Shown here piece by piece: positions 35,338-42,835 of a stretch of DNA of 64,000 nucleotides. The translations under genes and the position numbers were made by a program. Under the pieces are notes generated by a model. That model saw nothing but the letters and a program-made list of their open reading frames with translations. It was not told the DNA's origin and ran no database searches. Source of the DNA: JAZQQB01 sp045628865. GTDB lineage: Bacteria > Bacillota > Clostridia > Lachnospirales > Lachnospiraceae. How positions within the stretch are numbered: the stretch's first letter is position 1; the number at the start of each line of letters is the position of its first letter. The DNA lies in assembly GCA_045628865.1 (NCBI GenBank), contig JAZQQB010000041.1:1-64000 (forward strand), given 5' to 3'.

Positions 35338-36729
35338 TTAGAATGAAAAACTATGTGTAATTCTAAGTGTTTCTGCAGAAGAAACCAGATTACTCTCATT
35401 TCTATCGTATTTACGATCAATCTTTTCAATTGCTTTTGCAAGCTTCTTTGATTTCTTTGCTGTTTCCTCTACACGGTTTACCAATGTAGCTGCAGACATT
35501 TTTACAGACCATAATGAAATACTATTGATTCTTGAGCGAATAACATCAAGTTCATCCGCAATTTGATATAACTCTTCCTGAATAATGAGCTGACGTTCTT
35601 CCACTTCTCTCATTCTTCCAACGTTATAAATAAAATCAACATTCTTGTATTTTGAGCGTGCCTTTTTGGCTTTTTTAATCTTTTCTTTAATCGCTTTAAA
35701 AATTACAACCGTCTTATGTAGATTTCGCACAGCACGTACTATTGGAAACATTCTTCCAAGTCTGCCATATACAAGCAATTCTGGAACAGCCCATAATCCA
35801 TGACCAAAGGTTGTCCTATCTAAATACTCTGTTAATCCACGGGCAAAATCAATCAATGGATCATGATGTTTTGAAATGATAATGTTTCCATTCTCGTCAA
35901 ACCGAACAAAACAGCTATCATGTTTTGTAAAATTGTATCCAAAACCGTATTCTTTTCCATCATCAACCTCAGCATAATAATTGGCAATTCCATCTGGAAG
36001 GTTCAACATACCGCCCACAAGACTCCACTGATAATGTGTGATCCTGTCTGCCATTTTTGCAATACCATCTCTATGAGCGTCAATATACTCCTGAGATACA
36101 CCTGGACCATCTAAACTATACACCTGATCAATTCGATTCTGCATCGCTGCTGGTGCTTCGATCGCTCCTGACATTGCAAGGTTACCGCCTAAAGAATGTC
36201 CTGTCATTCCATATCGATACTGATCACCATACTCTCTATTAAGCATTTCCATATATCTTTTAGCTTCTGCCTGTTGTGGTGTTTCAGCACAGTTATGAAG
36301 GCCAAAATCATTTTCTATCCAGTCATGTTTAAACTGTCCTGGATTATCTTCTCCATTGGTTTCAAAATCTCCCTGATTACTTCCTCTAAAAGCAATGATT
36401 GCTTTACCCGGCTGTGTTTCATACACACATGCGGCAAATCCGGTTGTTTCTGAATGATCCACTGGTTTTCTAACAATCCAATCAGCACATTCTGACTTAC
36501 CGTTCTTAATATCTTTTAAAAGATCCAAACGATACTGATATTCATCCAAGGTCATTTTGTCAACCTTATCTGAACGTTTGATAGCAGAAACACTAGCCTC
36601 AAGTTCCTTAATATATTCTGGATGCGACTTGATAATTTCCTGCAGAGATTTATCTTTATCTTTTACTGGATCTATTTCTATATAGGAAAGCATCGCTGCT
36701 AATTGCATCTCTTTATCTGTATATGCCAT
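35338..36729 (-). CDS. Lipase-like alpha/beta hydrolase with helical C-terminus; candidate type VII effector
   Basis: 463 residues. The N-terminal ~330 resemble a Mbeg1/DUF2974-type alpha/beta hydrolase: IIAFRGSNQGD oxyanion region, nucleophile elbow GHSLGG (Ser179), candidate acid Asp near YSLDGPGV and late histidines around 288-289. Residues ~335-460 form a charged helical domain (KKAKKARSKYKNV... then RVEETAKKSKKLAKAIEKI), with no signal peptide or membrane segment. The order toxin first, helical targeting domain last matches the reverse layout reported for the S. aureus type VII lipase TslA. Three WXG100-like partners are encoded upstream. Translation signal AGGAGGTG overlaps the previous gene's stop. 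Secretion is inferred. Confidence 0.78.
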   Translation of the reverse strand: MAYTDKEMQLAAMLSYIEIDPVKDKDKSLQEIIKSHPEYIKELEASVSAIKRSDKVDKMTLDEYQYRLDLLKDIKNGKSECADWIVRKPVDHSETTGFAACVYETQPGKAIIAFRGSNQGDFETNGEDNPGQFKHDWIENDFGLHNCAETPQQAEAKRYMEMLNREYGDQYRYGMTGHSLGGNLAMSGAIEAPAAMQNRIDQVYSLDGPGVSQEYIDAHRDGIAKMADRITHYQWSLVGGMLNLPDGIANYYAEVDDGKEYGFGYNFTKHDSCFVRFDENGNIIISKHHDPLIDFARGLTEYLDRTTFGHGLWAVPELLVYGRLGRMFPIVRAVRNLHKTVVIFKAIKEKIKKAKKARSKYKNVDFIYNVGRMREVEERQLIIQEELYQIADELDVIRSRINSISLWSVKMSAATLVNRVEETAKKSKKLAKAIEKIDRKYDRNESNLVSSAETLRITHSFSF

Positions 36730-36732
36730 GAT

Positions 36733-37557
36733 TTACACCTCCTGATATTTCTTTTCGAACTCTTCAATTGTAGTGATCATCTTACCCTTTTCAAAGGAAA
36801 GTATCTGACTCTTGAAGCCTTCCATAAAATCACTCAAATAACTATCATCATACTTTGTAAAGAAATTGCTATATGCGATAGCCTCCTCTAATTTTTCTTC
36901 ATCTGCATAAGTAAAAATAATTTCTCCCGAAATACCAGAAAGCTTTTTCACTACATTATCTAACACTTCATATAATTTTGCAGGTGGTAATTCCATCAAA
37001 GAAAATGTATCTGCTGCAATGTAAATCTGAAAGATTTTTTCCGGATTTTCAGACATGTATGTGGAAAGACTGATTTCTGGATCATCTGAATTACAAAAAT
37101 GTCCATTTACATCAACCTTCATAACATATTCTTCTACATGTCCTGCCAGGGCACTTTCCACTTGTTTCTTTACCTGTTCTTCTGCACATGCATTCACATA
37201 TTCATCCGAAACCAAACCGCCTCCATTAGGAACAAACGTAAATCTAAAGTTTTGAGATCTGTTATCTGTAGGATATGCATATCCAATTACACATCCTGGA
37301 TGTGCAGATCTTCCTGGAGTAGAACGATATACCGAAAATGGTTTTCCATATTTTTCCATCAGGAAACCTTCGCCTTCCTCATTCATCTCACGAATCATTT
37401 TTTCTGCATCTTCTTCAGAAAAATCAAGTAATGCCTGAAGTGCTTGTTTTTCCTCTTCTGTCAATTCTTCTTCTGCCAATTCTTCTTTTGTTAATTCTTC
37501 TGTATTTTCTTCTATATTCTGATTTACCAATTCATTTTTTGTTTCTTTTTCTTCCAT
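36733..37557 (-). CDS. Acidic protein of unknown function in the WXG100-lipase operon
   Basis: A 274-residue soluble protein I do not recognise. Residues ~1-45 are extremely Glu-rich (ELTKEELAEEELTEEEK); the rest looks globular, with FRFTFVPNGGGLVSDEYVNACAEEQVKKQV and two C-terminal helical segments. No signal peptide or membrane segment. The start at 37557 is set by AAAGGA at 9 bases; earlier TTG and ATG codons are worse. It sits 3 bases before the lipase gene, a position where effector chaperones or immunity proteins are common. Either role is only inferred. Confidence 0.7.
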   Translation of the reverse strand: MEEKETKNELVNQNIEENTEELTKEELAEEELTEEEKQALQALLDFSEEDAEKMIREMNEEGEGFLMEKYGKPFSVYRSTPGRSAHPGCVIGYAYPTDNRSQNFRFTFVPNGGGLVSDEYVNACAEEQVKKQVESALAGHVEEYVMKVDVNGHFCNSDDPEISLSTYMSENPEKIFQIYIAADTFSLMELPPAKLYEVLDNVVKKLSGISGEIIFTYADEEKLEEAIAYSNFFTKYDDSYLSDFMEGFKSQILSFEKGKMITTIEEFEKKYQEV

Positions 37558-37581
37558 GACCATAGATCCTTTCTGCAAAAT

Positions 37582-37905
37582 TTATAAAAGTACATCACCT
37601 GGCAATGCTGACGCAACTTCTTCTGCAACTTGCTCTATCTGCAAATAAGTACCGGCAATTTCCTTTAATCTAATTGGTGTATCTGAAAATCTTTTCATGA
37701 TTTCATCAATTTCATGTTCTGCATGTCTATACTTTCTCAAATGTGCATTACTTGCATCTCCAATCCAATAAGTTCCCATTTTCGCTGCGACGTCTGCCAT
37801 AACCGACAGATCATGGCGCATTGATCGAATCTGTCTTTCAACGGTATCCGCCTTCTGAAATAATACTTCAGGGGTTACATTTAATTGAATACTACCTAAG
37901 TTCAT
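37582..37905 (-). CDS. WXG100-like protein 1
   Basis: A 107-residue, predicted helical-hairpin protein. W-I-G at 47-49 (YWIGDAS) sits in the turn between two helices, as in ESAT-6/WXG100 proteins. It begins MNLGSIQLNVTPEVL, similar to WXG100 N-termini, and has amphipathic heptads on both sides. Such proteins are secreted through, or accompany cargo to, type VII secretion systems as dimers. It is the third small gene of the operon, 25 bases after the next WXG100 gene. No EssC, EsaA or EssB gene is in this window. Confidence 0.82.
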   Translation of the reverse strand: MNLGSIQLNVTPEVLFQKADTVERQIRSMRHDLSVMADVAAKMGTYWIGDASNAHLRKYRHAEHEIDEIMKRFSDTPIRLKEIAGTYLQIEQVAEEVASALPGDVLL

Positions 37906-37930
37906 TTCACTTTATCTCCTCTGCTAATCA

Positions 37931-38236
37931 TCAAATCTTAATTGCATTAATTACATCATGAATTTCATTCTCATTTCTGACATATTCCTTTTTTGCATGT
38001 TCACAAGCATCCAGATAATTTGCTAAAAATCCGAATATCTCCTCAAGGTAATTCTGATCATGTTCAAACTGTTTAACATATTCTGCATTTGCAGCACCGG
38101 TCCACATTTTATTCAAATCATTCATATCTGAAATAATCATATGTAATCTGTCTTGTATGGTATTATATCTGTTCTCAAATTCATCAAGATCATGTTCAAA
38201 TGTATTCGTATTGATTCCAACTTCGTTATTTTGCAT
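37931..38236 (-). CDS. WXG100-like protein 2
   Basis: A 101-residue acidic helical-hairpin protein with W-T-G at 45-47 (NKMWTGAAN) between helices rich in Glu, Asp and Asn. The C-terminal EYVRNENEIHDVI resembles the YxxxD/E-type export signal region of WXG100 proteins, though not exactly. It probably pairs with one of its operon neighbours and with the lipase helical domain. It starts 31 bases after the stop of the 38268 gene. Confidence 0.82.
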   Translation of the reverse strand: MQNNEVGINTNTFEHDLDEFENRYNTIQDRLHMIISDMNDLNKMWTGAANAEYVKQFEHDQNYLEEIFGFLANYLDACEHAKKEYVRNENEIHDVINAIKI

Positions 38237-38267
38237 CTTACTCTCTCCTATCCAATGAAATTAAGTA

Positions 38268-38618
38268 TTAAAAAGAATGACCGCCACTAGAATGTCCTTT
38301 AATCACTTTATTTCTCATCATCTCTGCAATTCTTACCGCTTCCATTTCCGCATCATAAGTGGTTCTTGCAATAAAGCGAATCGTATTTGCCATTCTACGA
38401 AACTTCTTTTCAAGACTTTCTACTTCTTCTTGAAATTTTCTATTCTTTCTATTATATAAAGTACCATTTTTACCTTTCCAGCCTGCTGCTGTTCCATCCA
38501 TTACTGCTTCCATCTCTCTAGCTGCAATTCTCTTTACTCGATCAGCAAGTTCATCTAATTCGTCAGCTCTTCTCTTCGCTTCATCATAATCCAACTGAAT
38601 CTCATGTCTTTCTTTCAT
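38268..38618 (-). CDS. WXG100-like protein 3 (first gene of operon)
   Basis: A 116-residue, highly charged helical protein with W-K-G at 47-49 (AAGWKGKNG). Unlike the other two it is basic, with a long second helix (EEVESLEKKFRRMANTIRFIARTTYDAEMEAVRIAEMM) and a Gly/Ser/His tail. The conserved Trp position in all three proteins supports a shared fold. It follows an upstream region with two 13-bp direct repeats and a weak, probably activator-dependent promoter. Confidence 0.78.
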   Translation of the reverse strand: MKERHEIQLDYDEAKRRADELDELADRVKRIAAREMEAVMDGTAAGWKGKNGTLYNRKNRKFQEEVESLEKKFRRMANTIRFIARTTYDAEMEAVRIAEMMRNKVIKGHSSGGHSF

Positions 38619-38722
38619 TTTTCGCTCCTTCTAACAATAAATCAATATTTTATCTTTCCGCGTTTACTCCGCTCTTTTTGATAATGTCATTTTATCACCC
38701 CCCAAAAATTTTTGTACGAAAT

Positions 38723-38756
38723 ACGACAAACGACACATAAAACACGACGAACGACA
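38723..38756 (-). promoter_or_regulatory. Direct-repeat operator upstream of the WXG100-lipase operon
   Basis: On the minus strand TGTCGTTCGTCGT (38744-38756) and TGTCGTTTGTCGT (38723-38735) are direct repeats with one mismatch and a 21-base period. A TG-extended TAAAAT -10 lies ~30 bases downstream with no good -35. Two direct repeats about 21 bp apart just upstream of a poor -35 are typical of LytTR-type activator sites; the core CGTTNGT partly fits that consensus. Confidence 0.55.
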
Positions 38757-38780
38757 TTTTTTATCTTTTTTCCACATTTT

Positions 38781-38923
38781 GTAACTGTTCAGAGCCATGC
38801 GATTTTAAATACAACTAAAAGCATAAGCTCGCTTAAAAGCTTTTAGTTGTATTTAAAATCATTTGGCGAGCACGCCACATAAGTATTTTTCGAAGAAAAA
38901 TACGCATGGCTCTGAATAATTAC
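38781..38923. repeat. Structured ~140-bp repeat, copy 1
   Basis: Ends form a 21-bp inverted repeat with two mismatches (38781-38801 with 38903-38923; core TTCAGAGCCATGCG). Inside are three more stems: a perfect 22-bp arm (38801-38822 with 38839-38860), TGGCG/CGCCA (38864-38877) and GTATTTTTC/GAAAAATAC (38883-38903). The whole folds like a cloverleaf. No transposase frame fits inside. It is a MITE- or REP-like element. Confidence 0.85.
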
Positions 38924-38987
38924 CACATTTTAATAACATCTCCCGTCTTACGTTTTTGGTTTTACGAAGAAACAAATACGAATCAAC

Positions 38988-39017
38988 TTTACATGTGCCT
39001 TTCATATATGCTATATT
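38988..39017 (+). promoter_or_regulatory. Predicted sigma-A promoter of fabV
   Basis: TTTACA (38988-38993) and TATATT (39012-39017) are 18 bases apart on the plus strand. Start near 39024 would put repeat copy 2 entirely within a ~195-base fabV leader. Nothing else in the 124 bases between the two repeat copies is recognisable. Confidence 0.5.
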
Positions 39018-39047
39018 ATTTTGGTATTCAAAGTAATTTAAAAATTT

Positions 39048-39187
39048 GTAACTATTCAGAGCCATGCGATTTTAAATACAAATTAGAGCATAAGCTTGCT
39101 TAAAAGCTCTAATTCGTATTTAAAATCATTTGGCGAGAACACCACATAAGTATTTTTCAAAGAAAAACACGCATGACTCTGAATAGA
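39048..39187. repeat. Structured ~140-bp repeat, copy 2
   Basis: Same element as copy 1 in the same orientation, beginning GTAACTATTCAGAGCCATGCG minus its last base here for brevity of quoting, and ending in its imperfect complement. The 22-bp arm has changed in sequence but stays paired: copy 1 CTAAAAGC/GCTTTTAG is ATTAGAGC/GCTCTAAT here, which is covariation. It ends ~32 bases before the fabV start. Confidence 0.85.
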
Positions 39188-39219
39188 CAAAAAAATTTCA
39201 TATATCTAGGAGGTTATTT

Positions 39220-40380
39220 ATGATCGTTGCACCTAAATCAAAAGGTTTTATCTGTACAACAGCTCATCCAGTGGGATGCCGCGAGAATGTAAAAAGACAG
39301 ATTGCCTACGCTAAATCTTTAAAGAAAGTAAACGGACCTAAAAAGGTCCTTGTGATCGGTTGTTCTACAGGATATGGGCTTGCATCAAGAATTGCTGCAG
39401 CATATGTTTCTGGCGCTGATACTCTTGGTATCATGTTCGAGAAAGAATCTAATGGAAAAAGAACTGCTACTGCCGGCTGGTACAACACTCTTGGTTTTGA
39501 AGAATGTGCCAAAGCTGATGGCTTATATGCCAAAACAATCAACGGAGATGCTTTCTCTGAAGAGATCAAGAAACAGACTATTGAAACAATCAAAGCTGAT
39601 TTCGGTAAAGTAGATATGGTTATCTATTCTTTGGCTGCTCCAAGAAGAACAGATGTGGATGGAACCTTATACAGCTCTGTATTAAAAACAGTTGGAAAAG
39701 AATACACCAACAATACATGGAACCTTGGAAATAACCAGGTTGAGCCAGCACATATCACTCCAGGTACCGAAGAAGAAATCAAAGCTACCATCAAAGTTAT
39801 GGGTGGTGAAGACTGGGCTGCCTGGATCAAAGCCTTAAAAGAAGCTGATGCTATCGAAGATAATGCTGTTACTGTAGCATACTCATACATCGGACCAGAA
39901 TTAACCTTCCCAATCTATCATGATGGAACAATTGGTCAGGCTAAGAAGCATTTATATAACACTTCTTTAGAGATTACTGATAACTATAAGGAATCAGGAA
40001 TCAAGGCTTACGTTTCTGTAAACAAAGCTTTGGTTACACAGTCATCAAGTGCAATTCCTATCGTTCCTCTTTATCTTTCTATTCTTTATAAGATCATGAA
40101 GGAAAAGAATCTTCATGAAGGCTGTATCGAGCAGATGTGCAGACTTTTCAACGAAAAGTTATACGCTGGAGAAGTTGTTGTTGACTCTGAAAACATGATC
40201 AGACTTGACGATTGGGAAATGAAACCTGAAGTTCAGGACGAAGTAACTAAGATCTGGACTATTGTAAATTCTGACAACATCCATGACCTTGCTGATTGCG
40301 ACGGATACTGGAATGATTTCTACCAGATGTTTGGTTTCAGAATTGATGGCGTTGATTACGATGCTGATGTAGATATCTAA
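39220..40380 (+). CDS. fabV: Trans-2-enoyl-CoA/ACP reductase FabV
   Basis: NADH-dependent reductase of the last step in fatty acid elongation; family members also reduce crotonyl-CoA. The 386-residue length is typical of FabV/TER. It starts with the family-like IVAPKSKGFICTTAHPVGC, has nucleotide-binding LVIGCSTGYGLASRIAAAY, and the catalytic Y-x8-K in FPIYHDGTIGQAKKHLYNT. AGGAGG precedes the ATG. It is monocistronic on the plus strand, with a terminator shared with the convergent SCP2-like gene. FabV enzymes are known to be poorly inhibited by triclosan. Confidence 0.95.
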   Translation: MIVAPKSKGFICTTAHPVGCRENVKRQIAYAKSLKKVNGPKKVLVIGCSTGYGLASRIAAAYVSGADTLGIMFEKESNGKRTATAGWYNTLGFEECAKADGLYAKTINGDAFSEEIKKQTIETIKADFGKVDMVIYSLAAPRRTDVDGTLYSSVLKTVGKEYTNNTWNLGNNQVEPAHITPGTEEEIKATIKVMGGEDWAAWIKALKEADAIEDNAVTVAYSYIGPELTFPIYHDGTIGQAKKHLYNTSLEITDNYKESGIKAYVSVNKALVTQSSSAIPIVPLYLSILYKIMKEKNLHEGCIEQMCRLFNEKLYAGEVVVDSENMIRLDDWEMKPEVQDEVTKIWTIVNSDNIHDLADCDGYWNDFYQMFGFRIDGVDYDADVDI

Positions 40381-40385
40381 TATAC

Positions 40386-40419
40386 AAAAGAGGATGTGAA
40401 TCACTTCACATCCTCTTTT
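40386..40419. terminator. Bidirectional terminator between fabV and the SCP2-like gene
   Basis: Perfect 15-bp stem AAAAGAGGATGTGAA / TTCACATCCTCTTTT with loop TCAC, starting 5 bases after the fabV stop. T-rich ends on the plus strand serve fabV; on the minus strand the stem overlaps the last codons of the SCP2-like gene. Confidence 0.85.
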
Positions 40420-40772
40420 AATTCACCGCCTAGGCAAATCTTATCTTTTTCTTTAAAAACAATCTTTTCAAACAGGAGCGTTTTTCTCATACTTCCTTGA
40501 ATCTCAATAAGTCCATCAGCATATGCCTGTCTGGAATTGATCCTACCTTCCATAAGGTCAACCAAGACATCACTGGAAACGGTCATCAACGCATCTTTAT
40601 CATAATAATCGTATGGTTCAACACAAATCTCACGATTGGCAATTTCAATATAAAATGTACCTTCTCCCTCTCCGGTTATATTAATCTGTATGGCACAATG
40701 TTCATAAATTGCCCGTGCATCTGCACCCTCGAAGCGATCACGCATCTTCTCGACAAGCTGTTCATATGTCAT
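40401..40772 (-). CDS. SCP2 sterol-binding-like protein
   Basis: A 123-residue single-domain protein of the sterol-carrier-protein-2 fold type. It shows alternating strand pattern INITGEGEGTFYIEIANREICVEPY, then DALMTVSSDVLVDLMEGRINSRQAYADGLIEIQGSM, the characteristic helix-and-strand end of bacterial SCP2 domains. It may bind lipids or acyl groups. Adjacency to fabV is suggestive but the genes are convergent. GGGGTAA precedes the ATG. Confidence 0.75.
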   Translation of the reverse strand: MTYEQLVEKMRDRFEGADARAIYEHCAIQINITGEGEGTFYIEIANREICVEPYDYYDKDALMTVSSDVLVDLMEGRINSRQAYADGLIEIQGSMRKTLLFEKIVFKEKDKICLGGELKEDVK

Positions 40773-40939
40773 GTAGCATTACCCCTTTTTGTTTTAACCT
40801 CTAGCATCTCATATATTACGTGACACGAAAATATCACACTTATACGATACCGTTTCAACCACCTAATGTCAATGAATTGTCGCATTTTAGAGGATTATCG
40901 AATTTATTCTAACACAATAATTGCTTTTTTTTCAATATT

Positions 40940-41815
40940 TTAACCAATTTCAAGTTTTTTCTCCATAAACCGATCCATAAACGCTTCCATCTCTACAATT
41001 GACTGATTGGTCTCCTCCACATCATTTCGAAATGAAAAAAGCTTTGTTAAGTATCCCTGCTCTTTAACAATGCGAAAACTGATAGGAAATTCAAGTTCAA
41101 ATACTAGTGAACAATGGGAAATATATCGATCAATAGCTGTTTTTTTCAAGGCATGCTTGATACAGGAACACTCAAAAAACTGTTCCTTCACGGCAGGTGT
41201 GATCACCCCTGTTCGTACCTCTTCCTTCGTAGCGTTATAAACCGTTTCGATTGGAAAATCGATATTCACCTTTAAGATATCAATTTTATCCGCATCTCTA
41301 ATGATCTTGCAAAACAAACGTGTTCTTTCATCAAGATCCTCTGGCATACGAAATACATTATGATAATTGATGGCATCATAAATGATCTGATCTAAGGATG
41401 GATCATTCACAAACTCTCTGATTTTTCCAACCTTGCTAACTGGAAAATCCTTTCGAAGTAATGCATCTGCCTCATAAGCCGACATGCCGCCCTCCATCAA
41501 TTCTTTCGCCTTAGCCACTACCTCAGGGAACAAAAGCTTTACACCATATTTCGCATGGTCTACAGATTTCGAATCATCAAAGGTCCCAAAATCCTTGATC
41601 TGCTCAAATCTGCCAATATCATGCAAAAGTCCGATCAGCCAGGCCAGATCCACATCCTCCCTGGACAGTCCAAGATCAAGTGCAATCCGTTCGCTCAAAT
41701 GATTCACACGAAAGGTATGTTCAATCTTTAACTGGATCTTGCCATCCGAAGCATCATAATTAGATATATATTCTTCAAAAACTTTACTTGTTTTTTCTCT
41801 ATCGATCACACACAC
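40940..41815 (-). CDS. HD-domain phosphohydrolase
   Basis: A 291-residue cytoplasmic protein. N-terminal HD domain has His in IEHTFRVNHL, the HD pair in LIGLLHDIGRFEQ and a further His in SVDHAKYG, then NYHN and the distal Asp in IIRDADKIDIL. The C-terminal ~90 residues are a helical extension without known motif. Substrate cannot be told from sequence; small HD proteins of this kind hydrolyse nucleotides or related phosphates. Upstream is a 474-base gap with a possible promoter. Confidence 0.85.
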   Translation of the reverse strand: MCVIDREKTSKVFEEYISNYDASDGKIQLKIEHTFRVNHLSERIALDLGLSREDVDLAWLIGLLHDIGRFEQIKDFGTFDDSKSVDHAKYGVKLLFPEVVAKAKELMEGGMSAYEADALLRKDFPVSKVGKIREFVNDPSLDQIIYDAINYHNVFRMPEDLDERTRLFCKIIRDADKIDILKVNIDFPIETVYNATKEEVRTGVITPAVKEQFFECSCIKHALKKTAIDRYISHCSLVFELEFPISFRIVKEQGYLTKLFSFRNDVEETNQSIVEMEAFMDRFMEKKLEIG

Positions 41816-41968
41816 GATTCATTCCTCAACTTTCTACTTCGTTCGAATCAACATTGTACACCAATCAGTCCAATAATGCTAGATAGTATCCTATAAAGAT
41901 TAGGGTGTCAAAAGCCCCAAAAACGGATTCTACGAATTGTTCCGCGCCTTGCGCTCCCACAATCCTAC

Positions 41969-42012
41969 AAAACAAAAGCGGCCTGGATTGCGATTCCAGA
42001 CCGTTTTGTTTT
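41969..42012 (-). terminator. Hairpin in the 41816-42289 gap
   Basis: AAAACAAAA(g)CGG(c)CTGGA pairs with TCCAGaCCGTTTTGTTTT, one bulge and one mismatch, with T-rich flanks on both strands. It probably ends the recJ-thioesterase transcript. I see no gene in 41816-42289; the gap also has a GATTAGGGTGTCAAA copy at 41898 and a promoter-like pair at 42066-42093. Confidence 0.65.
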
Positions 42013-42065
42013 TCTTTATGAGGGGGGAGATAGTGAGTGTTTCAACTATCTGATAGATACTATAC

Positions 42066-42093
42066 AGTATAATTGTGAACAAACTGTGTACAA
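42066..42093 (-). promoter_or_regulatory. Possible promoter for the HD-domain gene
   Basis: On the minus strand TTGTAC (42088-42093) and TATACT (42066-42071) with 16-base spacing. Transcription toward the HD gene would have to pass the 41969-42012 hairpin, which weakens the assignment. Confidence 0.35.
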
Positions 42094-42289
42094 TTTATAA
42101 AAAAATGCATAATGTATGTTTTTTTTCAAGTACATGCACTTCATTTAGATGAAGAGTTTTAGTACAATTTAGCCATTTTAAGCACATTTCAGAGTACGTC
42201 TATCAAAAATTCAGTTTCCATTCATATGTTTTTTAATTGTTCCTTAATTCAGACAATTTGTGCTTTTATCTCTTTTTAGGTATTTATGT

Positions 42290-42769
42290 CTATTTTTTAC
42301 CTGGAAAATATGGCAAAAATGCCTCATATAAATCCACATGAGTTCGATTGATTCGTACCGGTTTCAAAGAGAAATCCGAGAAACAATGTTCCGACTCACC
42401 CCTTGCACGAAGTTCATCCGTGGCAGCATCATAAATTTCATAAGTAAATCCAAATTTCACCCCGTTAAATAAGGTTGGAACTACCTGGATTCTAAAACGA
42501 TCTCCAAAACGAAATGGTGCCTTGTACCGACAGGTTGCAGATACTACTGGTACCATGATTCCAGCATTCTCAATTTGATCAAAGGCAAAACCTGTCTGGG
42601 CATAGAATTCATTTCTAGCCTCCTCTAACCAGCGAATATAATTAGAATGATGCACGATTCCCATTCTATCAGTTTCATAATAAAATACATCTCTTTCATA
42701 AGGTTCTACTTCCTTTAAGAAAGCAATATCCGGTTCCTGCTTTATTCTAGTTGATAACTCATTTTCCAT
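42290..42769 (-). CDS. Acyl-CoA thioesterase, YbgC/4HBT family
   Basis: A 159-residue hotdog-fold thioesterase. The 4HBT signature is clear: VFYYETDRMGIVHHSNYIRWLEEAR, with the catalytic Asp and the GIVHHSNY helix, followed by YKAPFRFGDRFRIQV. The ATG at 42767-42769 has AAGGAG at 7 bases; an ATG two codons earlier is too close to it. Substrate is unknown. It follows recJ by 66 bases on the same strand. Confidence 0.9.
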   Translation of the reverse strand: MENELSTRIKQEPDIAFLKEVEPYERDVFYYETDRMGIVHHSNYIRWLEEARNEFYAQTGFAFDQIENAGIMVPVVSATCRYKAPFRFGDRFRIQVVPTLFNGVKFGFTYEIYDAATDELRARGESEHCFSDFSLKPVRINRTHVDLYEAFLPYFPGKK

Positions 42770-42835
42770 ATTCATGCTCCTTTTCTTACAATTTCTTCTA
42801 TGTAACTCATACCAGTAATCCACATTACTGCAAGA

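Noticed and set aside
38664..38690. Eight-residue mini-ORF with GGGGGGTGATAAA before its ATG in the WXG100 operon leader
   Set aside because: Its ATG overlaps the predicted -10 region, so it is probably not transcribed; no run of a regulatory amino acid is present.
38781..39187. CRISPR array
   Set aside because: Only two long units, internally palindromic, with no short uniform spacers and no cas genes.
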